This document shows positions 1 through 8,556 of a DNA stretch of 64,000 nt, piece by piece. Each line of letters starts with the position of its first letter. Positions within the stretch are counted from its first letter, which is position 1. This DNA comes from Massilia kyonggiensis (GTDB lineage Bacteria; Pseudomonadota; Gammaproteobacteria; Burkholderiales; Burkholderiaceae_D). The position numbers and the translations under genes are program-made. The stretch spans positions 248,001-312,000 of the forward strand of contig NZ_JANUGY010000009.1 in assembly GCF_024756235.1 (NCBI RefSeq), given 5' to 3'. Below the pieces are notes generated by a model. The model saw only the letters and a list, made by a program, of their open reading frames with translations, ran no database searches and had not been told where the DNA came from.

Positions 1-304
1 AGCCGCGGAAATGCGGGATCGCGCCATGCCAGCCGCGCGCCTTGACGGCCGCCATCAGCGACCGCGCGTAATGGCTGTCCGACGAACCTTCCAGGCCGTG
101 GAACAGCAGTACACAGGGAGAAGCAGGGGACCCACCGTCGACGAGGTCGACGTCGATGAAATCCTGGCCGCAGGGTGTGTTCCAGCGCTCGCGCCGGTAG
201 GCGACGGCCGGCTTGCGGATGCAGACAGCGGGATAAATCGTCTGCAGATCACCGCCCGGCAGCCACCACGGGGCCCGATAGCCTGCTGCGCCCGCTTGGT
301 TCAC
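1..304 (-). CDS. YheT-like alpha/beta hydrolase, N-terminal part (cut by window edge)
   Basis: The minus-strand reading frame starts at a GTG (304-302) and runs off the left edge, leaving about 101 residues. A GGGAG box seven bases upstream of the GTG decides the start; no in-frame ATG fits. The N-terminus (APWWLPGGDLQTIYP), then RERWNTPCG..FIDVDLVDGG and the LLFHGLEGSSDSHYARSL segment, is typical of the YheT/ABHD1-3 alpha/beta hydrolase family, whose oxyanion region lies in the HG.EGS stretch. The nucleophile and histidine lie beyond the window. The substrate is unknown for most bacterial members. It reads toward the window edge, with the zinc-finger gene just upstream on the same strand. 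Confidence 0.8.
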   Translation of the reverse strand, partial: MNQAGAAGYRAPWWLPGGDLQTIYPAVCIRKPAVAYRRERWNTPCGQDFIDVDLVDGGSPASPCVLLFHGLEGSSDSHYARSLMAAVKARGWHGAIPHFRG

Positions 305-329
305 GGCAAGCTCCCGGAAAGAAAAGAAA

Positions 330-524
330 TCAGTGATGCGCCAGCACGGTGCCCGGCTTCAGGCGGTACTGGGTGCCGCAGTACGGGCACTTGGCGTTGC
401 CGTCATGATCGAAGTCCAGGAAGACGCGCGGGTGGGACGACCACAGCGGCATGGCCGGGTTCGGGCAATAGGCCGGCAGGTCCTTGGCTTCCAGTTCCAC
501 GACCGGGATGGTCTTGTCGTTCAT
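330..524 (-). CDS. Small zinc-finger protein (zf-CHCC family)
   Basis: This 64-residue protein carries one compact zinc-binding module: a CPNP segment, a downstream histidine (SSHPRVFLDF) and a CPYCGTQY knuckle followed by RLKPG. This is the signature of the zf-CHCC family (NDUFS6-like), a small soluble protein common in betaproteobacteria. Mitochondrial relatives belong to complex I, but the bacterial role is not settled. It lies 25 bases upstream of the hydrolase on the same strand, so the two may be co-transcribed. Its start is an ATG with a GGAGAAATGA-type leader. The family call is confident, the function is not. Confidence 0.85.
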   Translation of the reverse strand: MNDKTIPVVELEAKDLPAYCPNPAMPLWSSHPRVFLDFDHDGNAKCPYCGTQYRLKPGTVLAHH

Positions 525-750
525 TCATTTCTCCGTCAGCAAATTGGCAAGGGAAGCCGCAGCATTCCCAAAACCACGATTCTAACGGATTCGACCTGAT
601 TGCCGGAATGGTCCGGTAGAATAGACATCTTAATACTGTCGAGTAGAATTTCCTGTAAAGAAATCTACGCGCATTTTCACGCCCTCGTTTCATGTTCGAA
701 CGCCGCCCGTCCGCCATGCTTGTCGACCGCTTTTGTTGCAGGAACGCGAC

Positions 751-1494
751 ATGAGCGGGATACGCATGGAGAGCGGCAACGATGTCGACGGCCACGACCC
801 CGCCGCCTGGCGCGAAGGTTTCCAGGTCGGCCTGCCCACGCTGTTCGGCCTGGGCGCCTGGGGCATCGTGGTCGGGGTCGCGATGGTCAAGAGCGGCCTC
901 ACCGTGCTGCAAGCCAGCGCCATGACCTTGATCGTGTACTCCGGCTCGGCCCAGCTCGCGTCGCTGCCGCTGATCGCCACCGGCGCGCCCATCGGCGTCA
1001 TCTTCGCCACCGCCTTCGTCGTCAATCTGCGTTTCGTCATCTTTTCCGCGCTGCTCGCGCCCCATTTCTCGAAGTTGCCGCTGCTGCAGCGTTTTTATCT
1101 CGGCCATATCTCGGGCGACCTGACCACTGCGCTGTTCCTGCAGCGCTATCCCCGCGCGGCGCCCGAACGGGGCAAGCTGTCCTTCCTGAAAGGCTTGCTG
1201 TATCCGAGCTGGGTCGCGTGGCAGGCCGGCACGTTCATCGGCATCTTCCTGGGCAGCGCCGTGCCGACGGAATGGCAGCTGGGCTTTGCCGGCACGCTCG
1301 CGATCCTGTGCATCCTGGTTCCCCTGGTCATGAACAGCGCGGCCCTGTGCGGCGTGCTCGTGGCGGGCGTCGTGTCCGTACTGGCGCATGGCCTGCCGTA
1401 CAAGCTGGGGCTGCTGGTTGCGGTGCTCGTCGGCATGGTCACCGCCATCGTCGTCGAGGAAACGCGCGGACGCCGCAAGGTGCGCCATGGCTGA
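751..1494 (+). CDS. azlC: AzlC family branched-chain amino acid exporter, large subunit
   Basis: This 247-residue inner-membrane protein is the large subunit of an AzlCD-type exporter of branched-chain amino acids. After a short acidic/polar N-terminus it has the family segment WREGFQVGLPTLFGLGAWG and several hydrophobic helices (for example VYSGSAQLASLPLIATGAP), as in AzlC. The ATG at 751 is preferred over an upstream in-frame TTG at 733 because an AGGAA box sits six bases before it. The 3' end overlaps azlD by eight bases, which indicates translational coupling. AzlC alone is usually inactive without the small partner. No regulator such as an Lrp-type gene lies beside it in this window. Confidence 0.9.
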   Translation: MSGIRMESGNDVDGHDPAAWREGFQVGLPTLFGLGAWGIVVGVAMVKSGLTVLQASAMTLIVYSGSAQLASLPLIATGAPIGVIFATAFVVNLRFVIFSALLAPHFSKLPLLQRFYLGHISGDLTTALFLQRYPRAAPERGKLSFLKGLLYPSWVAWQAGTFIGIFLGSAVPTEWQLGFAGTLAILCILVPLVMNSAALCGVLVAGVVSVLAHGLPYKLGLLVAVLVGMVTAIVVEETRGRRKVRHG

Positions 1495-1831
1495 CTGGGA
1501 AATCTGGACCGTCATCGTGGTGCTGGGCGTGGCGACCGCCTGCACCCGCAGCGCCTTGTGGATGGTGGGCCACCGCGTGACGATTCCCCGGCGCGTGCAG
1601 GAAATGCTGCGCTTTGCGCCGGCCTGCGCGCTGGCTGCGATCGTCGCGCCCGACTTCATGCTGGGGCCGCAGGGCGAGATCGAGCTGGCTGTCACGAACC
1701 CGAAACTGCTGGCCGGTATCGTTGCGCTGGCCTATTACCTGTGGCGGCGGAACATGTTGCAGACCATCGTTATCGGCATGGTGGTATTTACTGCCCTGCG
1801 TGTTTCTGATGTTTTCCACAACGGCCTCTAA
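1487..1831 (+). CDS. azlD: AzlD family small membrane subunit of the branched-chain amino acid exporter
   Basis: This 114-residue protein has four predicted hydrophobic segments (WTVIVVLGVATACTRSALW, the LRFAPACALAAIVAPD region, LLAGIVALAYYLW and TIVIGMVVFTALRV) and the family pattern of AzlD, the small partner that completes the exporter with AzlC. The start ATG lies inside the end of azlC in another frame, so translation is probably coupled. The R..PACALAAIVAPD stretch is the most recognisable AzlD signature. A TAAAAT hexamer just after its stop may belong to the pgk promoter. Confidence 0.88.
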   Translation: MADWEIWTVIVVLGVATACTRSALWMVGHRVTIPRRVQEMLRFAPACALAAIVAPDFMLGPQGEIELAVTNPKLLAGIVALAYYLWRRNMLQTIVIGMVVFTALRVSDVFHNGL

Positions 1832-1871
1832 GGTAAAATAGCGTTTTTTAAACATCCCAAGATTGTTGACA

Positions 1872-3077
1872 ATGGCCGTTCTCAATTTCACCCGCTTGCA
1901 AGACCTGATCGACCAAGACGCGCTGAAAGGCAAGCGCGTCTTCATCCGCGCCGACCTGAACGTTCCGCAGGACGACGCCGGCAACATTACGGAAGACACG
2001 CGCGTGCGTGCTTCGGTTCCCGCGATCCGCGCTGCGCTTGATGCGGGTGCCGCCGTGATGGTCACGTCGCACCTGGGCCGTCCGACCGAGGGCGAGTTCA
2101 AGCCGGAAGACAGCCTGGCGCCGGTCGCCAAGCGCCTGTCCGAGCTGCTGGGCCAGCCGGTCGAACTGAAACAGAACTGGGTCGATGGCGTCGACGTCGC
2201 GCCGGGCCAGGTCGTGCTGCTGGAAAACTGCCGCGTCAACAAGGGTGAGAAGAAGAACTCGGACGAACTGGCGCAGAAGATGGCCAAGCTGTGCGACATC
2301 TACGTCAACGACGCGTTCGGCACCGCGCACCGCGCCGAAGCGACCACGCACGGCATCGCGAAGTTCGCGCCGGTCGTCGCCGCCGGTCCGCTGCTGGCGG
2401 CCGAGCTGGACGCGCTGGGCAAGGCACTGGGTGCGCCGCAGCGTCCGCTGCTGGCCATCGTCGCCGGTTCCAAGGTGTCGACCAAGCTGTCGATCCTGCA
2501 GAGCCTGGCCGACAAGGTCGACAACCTGATCGTCGGCGGCGGCATCGCCAACACGTTCATGAAGGCCGTGGGCCTGAACATCGGTAAATCGCTCGCGGAA
2601 GCGGATCTCGTCGGCGAGGCGAAAACCATCATCGACAAGATGGCCGCCCGTGGCGCGACCGTGCCGATCCCGGTGGACGTCGTGTGCGCGAAAGAGTTTT
2701 CGCCGACCGCCGCTGCCACCGTCAAGGATGTCAAGGATGTGGCGGACGACGACATGATCCTCGACATCGGCCCGAAGACCGCGGCCCAGCTCGCCGAACA
2801 GATCGCCAAGGCCGGCACCATCGTGTGGAACGGCCCGGTCGGCGTGTTCGAGTTCGACCAGTTCGCCGAAGGCACCAAGACCCTGGCCCAGGCCATCGCC
2901 GCATCGAAAGGCTTCTCGATCGCGGGCGGCGGCGACACCCTGGCTGCCATCGCAAAATACAATATTGCCGACCAAGTCGGCTATATCTCGACCGGCGGCG
3001 GCGCCTTCCTCGAGTTCCTCGAAGGCAAGACGCTTCCGGCGGTGGAGATCCTGCTGCAGCGTAGCGCTGCGAAATAA
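1872..3077 (+). CDS. pgk: Phosphoglycerate kinase
   Basis: Pgk interconverts 1,3-bisphosphoglycerate plus ADP and 3-phosphoglycerate plus ATP in the cytoplasm. The 401-residue product has the usual length. The N-terminal substrate domain shows FIRADLNVP and HLGRPTEGEF, and the C-terminal nucleotide domain shows WNGPVGVFEFDQFAEGT and the SIAGGGDTLAAI glycine-rich loop. The ATG at 1872 is chosen because the mature protein begins MAVLNFTRLQDL; two in-frame TTG codons lie just upstream. No strong ribosome-binding site is visible. It heads a glycolytic run with pyk and fba, but a terminator hairpin separates it from pyk, so part of the transcription probably stops there. Confidence 0.97.
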   Translation: MAVLNFTRLQDLIDQDALKGKRVFIRADLNVPQDDAGNITEDTRVRASVPAIRAALDAGAAVMVTSHLGRPTEGEFKPEDSLAPVAKRLSELLGQPVELKQNWVDGVDVAPGQVVLLENCRVNKGEKKNSDELAQKMAKLCDIYVNDAFGTAHRAEATTHGIAKFAPVVAAGPLLAAELDALGKALGAPQRPLLAIVAGSKVSTKLSILQSLADKVDNLIVGGGIANTFMKAVGLNIGKSLAEADLVGEAKTIIDKMAARGATVPIPVDVVCAKEFSPTAAATVKDVKDVADDDMILDIGPKTAAQLAEQIAKAGTIVWNGPVGVFEFDQFAEGTKTLAQAIAASKGFSIAGGGDTLAAIAKYNIADQVGYISTGGGAFLEFLEGKTLPAVEILLQRSAAK

Positions 3078-3093
3078 CACCTCACGGTCACCG

Positions 3094-3117
3094 GCGCAGC
3101 CCACGGGCTGCGCTTTT
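3094..3117 (+). terminator. Intrinsic terminator between pgk and pyk
   Basis: A GCGCAGCC / GGCTGCGC stem with a CACG loop is followed directly by TTTT. It lies 17 bases after the pgk stop and about 20 bases before the pyk start. It may be a partial terminator or attenuator that separates the two genes. Confidence 0.75.
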
Positions 3118-3135
3118 CACTTCAAGGATAGATCA

Positions 3136-4584
3136 ATGTCTCGTGGTACCAAGATCGTCGCAACCATCGGCCCCGCTTCCTCCGACTTCGATACGCTCGT
3201 CCGTATGATCCGCGCGGGCGTGGACATCGTGCGCCTGAATTTCTCGCACGGCCGCGCCCAGGACCATATCGACCGTGCCAACCTGGTGCGTCGCGCCGCG
3301 GCCGAGTGCGGCCGCGAAGTGGCGATCATGGCTGACATGCAGGGCCCGAAGATCCGCGTCGGCAAGTTCGAAGAAGGCAAGATCCTGCTGAACAACGGTG
3401 ACCGCTTCATCCTGGACGCCCGCTGGGGCGAGAACGGCGAGCTGGGCAACCAGGAACGCGTCGGCCTCGACTACAAGGCACTGCCGAACGACGTCCGTCC
3501 GGGCGACACGCTGCTGCTGAACGACGGCCTGATCGTGCTGATCGTCGAGCGCGTGGCGGGCAGCGAGATCCACACCATCGTCAAGGTCGGCGGCGACCTG
3601 TCCAACAACAAGGGCATCAACCGCATGGGCGGCGGCCTGACGGCGCCGGCCCTGACCGCGAAGGACATGGAAGACATCAAGACGGCGATGACCTTCCAGG
3701 CCGATTATCTGGCCATCTCGTTCCCGAAAACGGCGACCGACATGGAAATGGCACGCCAGCTCGCGAACATCGCCGGCGAACCGTTCGGCCACAAGCCGAT
3801 GATGATTGCGAAGATCGAGCGCGCGGAAGCGATTCCCGTGCTGCAGGAGATCCTGGACGCCTCCGACGGCATCATGGTCGCCCGCGGCGACCTCGCCGTC
3901 GAAGTGGGCAACGCGGCCGTGCCGGCGCTGCAGAAGCGCATGATCCGCATGGCGCGCGATTGCAACAAGCTGGCGATCACCGCCACGCAGATGATGGAGT
4001 CGATGATCGTCAACGCCGTGCCGACCCGCGCCGAAGTGTCGGACGTGGCCAACGCCGTGCTGGACGGCACCGACGCCGTGATGGCATCGGCCGAGACCGC
4101 CGCCGGCAAGTGGCCGGTCGAGACGGTCGAGATGATGTCCGCGATCTGCGTCGAAGCGGAACGTTCCGAATACAACAAGCTGGAAGCCGACTTCCTGAAC
4201 GTGCAGTTCACCCGCATCGACCAGTCGATCGCGTACGGCGCCCTGTTCACCGCGCACCACCTGCGCGTGAAGGCGATCGTGGCGCTGACCGAGTCCGGCT
4301 CGACCGCGCTGTGGATGAGCCGCCACCGCGTCGACACCCCGATTTTCGCCCTGACGCCAAGCGTCACCACCCAACGCAAGGTTGCGTTGTATCGTAACGT
4401 GCATGCGTACCACCTGACGCAGCGCGGCGACAGCAGTGCCGTCCTGAAACAGGCGGAAGACCTGCTGGTGGCCAACGGCATCGTCAAGAAGGGCGACACC
4501 ATCGTCGTCACGTGGGGCGAGCCGATGGGCCAGGTCGGCGGTACGAACGCGCTCAAGATCGTTCGCGTCGGTGAATTCAATTAA
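3136..4584 (+). CDS. pyk: Pyruvate kinase
   Basis: This enzyme makes pyruvate and ATP from phosphoenolpyruvate and ADP, the last step of glycolysis. The 482-residue protein has the usual length and the key blocks: RLNFSHG, MADMQGPKIRVGKF, the active-site segment KIERAEAI followed by DGIMVARGDLAVEVG, and MMESMI. The C-terminal allosteric domain is present (WGEPMGQVGGTNALKIVRVGEF). The start is the ATG at 3136, preceded by AAGGA eight bases upstream; the open frame extends further 5' but overlaps pgk. Its neighbours pgk and fba are also glycolytic. Confidence 0.97.
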   Translation: MSRGTKIVATIGPASSDFDTLVRMIRAGVDIVRLNFSHGRAQDHIDRANLVRRAAAECGREVAIMADMQGPKIRVGKFEEGKILLNNGDRFILDARWGENGELGNQERVGLDYKALPNDVRPGDTLLLNDGLIVLIVERVAGSEIHTIVKVGGDLSNNKGINRMGGGLTAPALTAKDMEDIKTAMTFQADYLAISFPKTATDMEMARQLANIAGEPFGHKPMMIAKIERAEAIPVLQEILDASDGIMVARGDLAVEVGNAAVPALQKRMIRMARDCNKLAITATQMMESMIVNAVPTRAEVSDVANAVLDGTDAVMASAETAAGKWPVETVEMMSAICVEAERSEYNKLEADFLNVQFTRIDQSIAYGALFTAHHLRVKAIVALTESGSTALWMSRHRVDTPIFALTPSVTTQRKVALYRNVHAYHLTQRGDSSAVLKQAEDLLVANGIVKKGDTIVVTWGEPMGQVGGTNALKIVRVGEFN

Positions 4585-4605
4585 GAGGGAGCTCAACACC
4601 TGAGC

Positions 4606-4629
4606 GCGCGGCCGCAACCGCGGCCGCGC
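4606..4629 (+). terminator. Perfect 10-bp GC hairpin after pyk
   Basis: GCGCGGCCGC, an AACC loop and GCGGCCGCGC form a perfect stem-loop 21 bases after the pyk stop. There is no T-run, so it may act as an mRNA 3' stabiliser or a weak terminator rather than a classic intrinsic terminator. Confidence 0.5.
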
Positions 4630-4745
4630 CAGACTGTCGAACGGATGATGTGCATGGCTGACGCGCCTTCGCGCGAGGCCAGACGCACGCACGCGCAGAA
4701 GGTGTGAGACCCGGAAAGGTTTCTTTATTCCTATGGAGCTAAACC

Positions 4746-5810
4746 ATGGCACTCGTATCAATGCGTCAACTGCTGGACCACGCCGCCGAACACGGCTACG
4801 GCCTCCCGGCGTTTAACGTCAACAACCTGGAGCAGGTCCAGGCCATCATGGCCGCGGCCGACCAGACCGGCAGCCCGGTGATCATGCAGGCCTCGGCCGG
4901 CGCCCGCAAATATGCCGGCGAAGCCTTCCTGCGCCACCTGATCGACGCCGCCGTCGAAGCCTACCCGCACATCCCGGTCGTCATGCACCAGGACCACGGC
5001 CAGTCGCCGGCCGTCTGCATGGCCGCGATCCGCTCGGGCTTCACGTCCGTCATGATGGACGGCTCGCTGGAAGCGGACGGCAAGTCCGTCGCCTCGTACG
5101 ACTACAACGTCGAAGTGTCGAAGGAAGTGGTGAAATTCGCGCACTCGATCGGCGTCACGGTCGAAGCGGAACTGGGCGTGCTCGGTTCGCTGGAAACGAT
5201 GAAGGGCGACAAGGAAGACGGCCACGGCGCGGACCGCACCATGACCCGCGAAGAGCTGCTGACCGACGTGGCACAGGCCGCCGACTTCGTCGCGCGCACC
5301 CAGTGCGACGCGCTGGCCATCGCCATCGGCACCTCGCACGGCGCCTATAAATTCACGCGCAAGCCGACCGGCGACATCCTCGCCATCGACCGCATCAAGG
5401 AAATCCACGCGCGCATTCCGAACACGCACCTCGTGATGCACGGTTCGTCGTCGGTCCCGCAGGAGCTGCTGGCGATCATCCGCGAATTCGGCGGCGACAT
5501 GAAGGAAACGTATGGCGTGCCGGTCGAGGAAATCCAGGAAGGCATCAAGCACGGCGTCCGCAAGATCAACATCGACACGGACATCCGCCTGGCGATGACC
5601 GCGGCGATCCGCAAATACCTGTTCGAGAATCCGTCGAAATTCGACCCGCGCGACTACCTGAAGCCGGCCCGCGAAGCGGCGACCCAGATCTGCAAGGCAC
5701 GCTATATCTCCTTCGGCTGCGAAGGCATGGCGGCGAAGATCAAGCCGATTCCGCTGGAGAAAATGGCGGAGCGCTATAAAGCTGGCGAACTGGCGCAGAT
5801 CGTTCAGTAA
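4746..5810 (+). CDS. fba: Class II fructose-1,6-bisphosphate aldolase
   Basis: This zinc-dependent aldolase cleaves fructose-1,6-bisphosphate to dihydroxyacetone phosphate and glyceraldehyde-3-phosphate. The 354-residue product starts ALVSMRQLLDHAAEHGYG..FNVNN, typical of the Calvin-cycle subtype of class II aldolases. Metal and active-site blocks include VMHQDHGQSP, VEAELGVLGSLE, IAIGTSHGAYKF and HGSSSVP followed by GVRKINIDTDIR. A GGAG box eight bases before the ATG supports the start. It is the third gene of the pgk-pyk-fba run. The 160-base gap from pyk holds a hairpin and enough room for its own promoter. Confidence 0.96.
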   Translation: MALVSMRQLLDHAAEHGYGLPAFNVNNLEQVQAIMAAADQTGSPVIMQASAGARKYAGEAFLRHLIDAAVEAYPHIPVVMHQDHGQSPAVCMAAIRSGFTSVMMDGSLEADGKSVASYDYNVEVSKEVVKFAHSIGVTVEAELGVLGSLETMKGDKEDGHGADRTMTREELLTDVAQAADFVARTQCDALAIAIGTSHGAYKFTRKPTGDILAIDRIKEIHARIPNTHLVMHGSSSVPQELLAIIREFGGDMKETYGVPVEEIQEGIKHGVRKINIDTDIRLAMTAAIRKYLFENPSKFDPRDYLKPAREAATQICKARYISFGCEGMAAKIKPIPLEKMAERYKAGELAQIVQ

Positions 5811-5828
5811 TCGGTAACCGCAACACAT

Positions 5829-5858
5829 CCGCCATTGCCGCTCCCGCGGCGATGGCGG
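5829..5858 (+). terminator. Hairpin after the aldolase gene
   Basis: A 13-bp inverted repeat (CCGCCATTGCCGC / GCGGCGATGGCGG with one G-T pair, TCCC loop) starts 18 bases after the fba stop. It has no T-run. A TAAAAT hexamer at 5879-5884 follows and could be the -10 box of purC. Confidence 0.5.
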
Positions 5859-5967
5859 ATGGTGTGCAAGAATTCGCGTAAAATATCGCTTTGGCACCGG
5901 CTCTCACTGGCCGCCGCCCATCCGACCGGCTCCTTCGCCGGTTTCGCTTTATCAAGATATCCCCTCT

Positions 5968-6864
5968 ATGAAAAGCCTCTACCAATCCACTATTTCCTCC
6001 CTGCCATTGCTGGGCCATGGCAAGGTCCGTGACAACTACGCCGTCGGCGACGACAAGATCCTGATCGTCACGACCGACCGCCTGTCGGCCTTCGACGTCG
6101 TCATGAACGAACCGATCCCCGGCAAGGGCATGGTGCTGAACCAGATGAGCGATTTCTGGTTCGAGAAACTCGGCCACATCGTGCCGAACCACCTGACCGG
6201 CGTCGCGCCGGAATCCGTGGTCGCACCTGAGGAAGTGGAGCAGGTGAAAGGCCGCGCCGTCGTCGCCAAGCGCCTGAAGCCGATCCTCGTGGAAGCCGTC
6301 GTGCGCGGCTACATCATCGGGTCGGGCTGGAAGGATTACCAGGCGACCGGTTCCGTCTGCGGCATCCAGCTCCCGGCCGGCCTGCGCCAGGCCGACAAGC
6401 TGCCCGAGCCGCTGTTCACCCCGGCCGCGAAGGCCGACCTGGGCGAGCACGACGAGAACATCAGCTTCGCCGACATGGAACAGCGTATCGGCTCCGAGCT
6501 GGCCAATAAAATCCGCGACATCAGCATCCAGCTGTACAAGACCGCTGCCGACTACGCGGCCACGCGCGGCATCATCATCGCCGACACCAAGTTCGAATTC
6601 GGCCTGGACGAGAACGGCGTGCTGCACCTGATGGACGAAGTCCTGACCGCCGATTCCTCGCGTTTCTGGCCTGCGGACTCGTACGCGCCGGACATGTCGC
6701 CGCCGTCGTTCGACAAGCAGTTCGTGCGCGACTACCTGGAAACGCTGAAGGACTGGAACAAGGCCCCGCCGGCACCGCCGCTGCCGCAGGATGTCATCGA
6801 AAAAACCCAGGCCAAGTACTTCGAAGCCATCGAACGCCTGACCGGCGAGAAGCTGAAGGTCTGA
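5968..6864 (+). CDS. purC: Phosphoribosylaminoimidazole-succinocarboxamide synthase
   Basis: PurC ligates aspartate to CAIR using ATP, giving SAICAR in purine synthesis. The 298-residue protein opens with the ATP-binding segment GHGKVRDNYAVGDDKILIVTTD and contains DRLSAFDVVM, the VVRGYIIGSGWKDY block and the DTKFEFGLDENG motif of the family. The length fits the longer proteobacterial/yeast-like PurC form. It is the first gene of a tight operon: purE follows after one base, purK overlaps purE, and tsaC overlaps purK. A TAAAAT hexamer at 5879-5884 is a possible promoter element; no purine riboswitch was seen in the leader. Confidence 0.97.
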   Translation: MKSLYQSTISSLPLLGHGKVRDNYAVGDDKILIVTTDRLSAFDVVMNEPIPGKGMVLNQMSDFWFEKLGHIVPNHLTGVAPESVVAPEEVEQVKGRAVVAKRLKPILVEAVVRGYIIGSGWKDYQATGSVCGIQLPAGLRQADKLPEPLFTPAAKADLGEHDENISFADMEQRIGSELANKIRDISIQLYKTAADYAATRGIIIADTKFEFGLDENGVLHLMDEVLTADSSRFWPADSYAPDMSPPSFDKQFVRDYLETLKDWNKAPPAPPLPQDVIEKTQAKYFEAIERLTGEKLKV

Positions 6865-6865
6865 G

Positions 6866-7372
6866 ATGGCGGATCAGCAGAACAAGCCGCTGGTCGGCGT
6901 GATCATGGGTTCCAGCTCCGACTGGGACGTGATGCAGCATGCCTGCGCCATGCTGAAGCAGTTCGGCGTGCCGTTCGAAGCCCAGGTGATCTCGGCGCAC
7001 CGCATGCCGGACGAGATGTTCACGTACGCGGAAACCGCCCGTAGCCGCGGCCTGCGCGCCATCATCGCCGGTGCCGGCGGCGCCGCGCACCTGCCGGGCA
7101 TGGTCGCCGCGAAGACGGTCGTGCCGGTGCTGGGCGTGCCCGTCCCGTCGAAATACCTGCGCGGCGAAGACTCGCTGCTGTCGATCGTGCAGATGCCGAA
7201 GGGCGTTCCCGTGTCGACCTTCGCCATCGGCGAGGCCGGCGCCGCGAATGCCGCGCTGACCGCGATCGCCATCATCGCCACCACCGACGACGCCCTGGCG
7301 GGCCAGCTGGAACAATTCCGCCAGCAACAGACCGCCGCCGCCAAGGCCATGACCCTGCCCGTGAACGACTGA
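6866..7372 (+). CDS. purE: 5-(carboxyamino)imidazole ribonucleotide mutase
   Basis: PurE moves the carboxyl group of N5-CAIR to give CAIR, working with PurK. The 168-residue product has the class I PurE signature: VIMGSSSDWDVMQHA near the N-terminus, ISAHRMPDEMFTYA with the catalytic histidine, and GAGGAAHLPGMVAAKTVVPVLGVPVPS. It starts two bases after the purC stop and its own stop overlaps the purK start (ATGA), so the three proteins are likely made in step. The order purC-purE-purK matches pathway use, since PurK and PurE supply the CAIR that PurC consumes. Confidence 0.97.
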   Translation: MADQQNKPLVGVIMGSSSDWDVMQHACAMLKQFGVPFEAQVISAHRMPDEMFTYAETARSRGLRAIIAGAGGAAHLPGMVAAKTVVPVLGVPVPSKYLRGEDSLLSIVQMPKGVPVSTFAIGEAGAANAALTAIAIIATTDDALAGQLEQFRQQQTAAAKAMTLPVND

Positions 7373-8556
7373 TGAGCGATACGAACGTCTTTCTGCCCGC
7401 TGCTGTCGAGCCTGCCTGGCTCGGTGTGATGGGCGGCGGCCAGCTGGGCCGCATGTTCGCCCACGCCGCGCAGGCGATGGGCTACCGCGTGGCCGTGCTG
7501 GAGCCGTCGACCGACTGCCCGGCCGGCCAGGTGGCCGAGCGCCTCGTCGAGGCCGGCTATGAAGATGCGGCCGGCCTGGATGCACTGGCCGCGCAATGTG
7601 TGGCCGTCACGACGGAATTCGAAAACGTCCCGGCCGCCAGCCTGTCGCGCCTCGCGCAGCAGGTGTTCGTGGCGCCGAACGCGCATGGCGTGTCCGTCGC
7701 CCAGGACCGCGTCGCGGAAAAATCGTTCTTCGTCGCCTGCGCGGGCAAGTCTGGCGTGATGCCGGCGCCGCACAAGGTGATCGCGAGCGATGCCGACATC
7801 GACGCCATCGCCGACGACCTGCTGCCCGGCATCCTGAAAACGGTGCGCATGGGCTACGACGGCAAGGGCCAGGTGCGCGTGCGTTCGCGCGACGATGTCC
7901 GCGCCGCATTCGAATCCATGGGGCGCGTCACGTGCCTGCTGGAAAAGATGCTGCCGCTGGCGTACGAGGTGTCCGTGCTGACGGCGCGCGCGGCGGATGG
8001 CCAGTCGGTCGTCTATCCGATCGCGGAGAACGTGCACCGCGACGGCATCCTGTTCACGACGACCGTGCCGGGCCCGAACGTGTCCGATGAATGCGCCCGC
8101 AAGGCGCAGGATGCGGCGCGTGCCATCGTGGCCGAGCTGGGTTATGTCGGCGTGCTGTGCATCGAGTTCTTCGTGCTGGCGGACGGTTCGCTCGTGGTCA
8201 ACGAGATGGCGCCGCGGCCGCACAACAGCGGCCACTACACGATCGACGCGTGCGTCACGAGCCAGTTCGCGCAGCAGGTCCGTGCGATGGCGAAACTGCC
8301 GCTGGGCGACGTGCGCCAGCATTCGCCGGCCGTCATGCTGAACATCCTCGGCGACGTGTGGTTCGAGGGCGAGACGGTCCGCGAACCGGCGTGGAACCAA
8401 GTGCTGGCGCTGCCCGGCGCGAACCTGCACCTGTACGGCAAGACGGACCCGCGCCGCGGCCGCAAGATGGGTCACGTGACGTTCGTCGCGCCGACCTTGC
8501 AGGAAGCCCAGGCGAATTTCGACCAGGCCTGCGCCATCCTGGGGATCCCGCTGTGA
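7372..8556 (+). CDS. purK: N5-carboxyaminoimidazole ribonucleotide synthase
   Basis: PurK is an ATP-grasp enzyme that makes N5-CAIR from AIR, bicarbonate and ATP for PurE. The 394-residue protein has the N-terminal LGVMGGGQLGRMFAHAAQ segment, the ATP-grasp core (LKTVRMGYDGKGQVRVRS, LLEKMLPLAYEVSVLTAR) and the metal/phosphate-binding EFFVLADGSLVVNEMAPRPHNSGH region. The ATG overlaps the purE stop and the 3' end overlaps the tsaC GTG start (GTGA), so coupling runs through four genes. Confidence 0.96.
   Translation: MSDTNVFLPAAVEPAWLGVMGGGQLGRMFAHAAQAMGYRVAVLEPSTDCPAGQVAERLVEAGYEDAAGLDALAAQCVAVTTEFENVPAASLSRLAQQVFVAPNAHGVSVAQDRVAEKSFFVACAGKSGVMPAPHKVIASDADIDAIADDLLPGILKTVRMGYDGKGQVRVRSRDDVRAAFESMGRVTCLLEKMLPLAYEVSVLTARAADGQSVVYPIAENVHRDGILFTTTVPGPNVSDECARKAQDAARAIVAELGYVGVLCIEFFVLADGSLVVNEMAPRPHNSGHYTIDACVTSQFAQQVRAMAKLPLGDVRQHSPAVMLNILGDVWFEGETVREPAWNQVLALPGANLHLYGKTDPRRGRKMGHVTFVAPTLQEAQANFDQACAILGIPL

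Noticed and set aside
5811..5967. Possible purine riboswitch before purC
   Set aside because: No conserved purine aptamer core could be seen; only a hairpin and a -10-like box are present.
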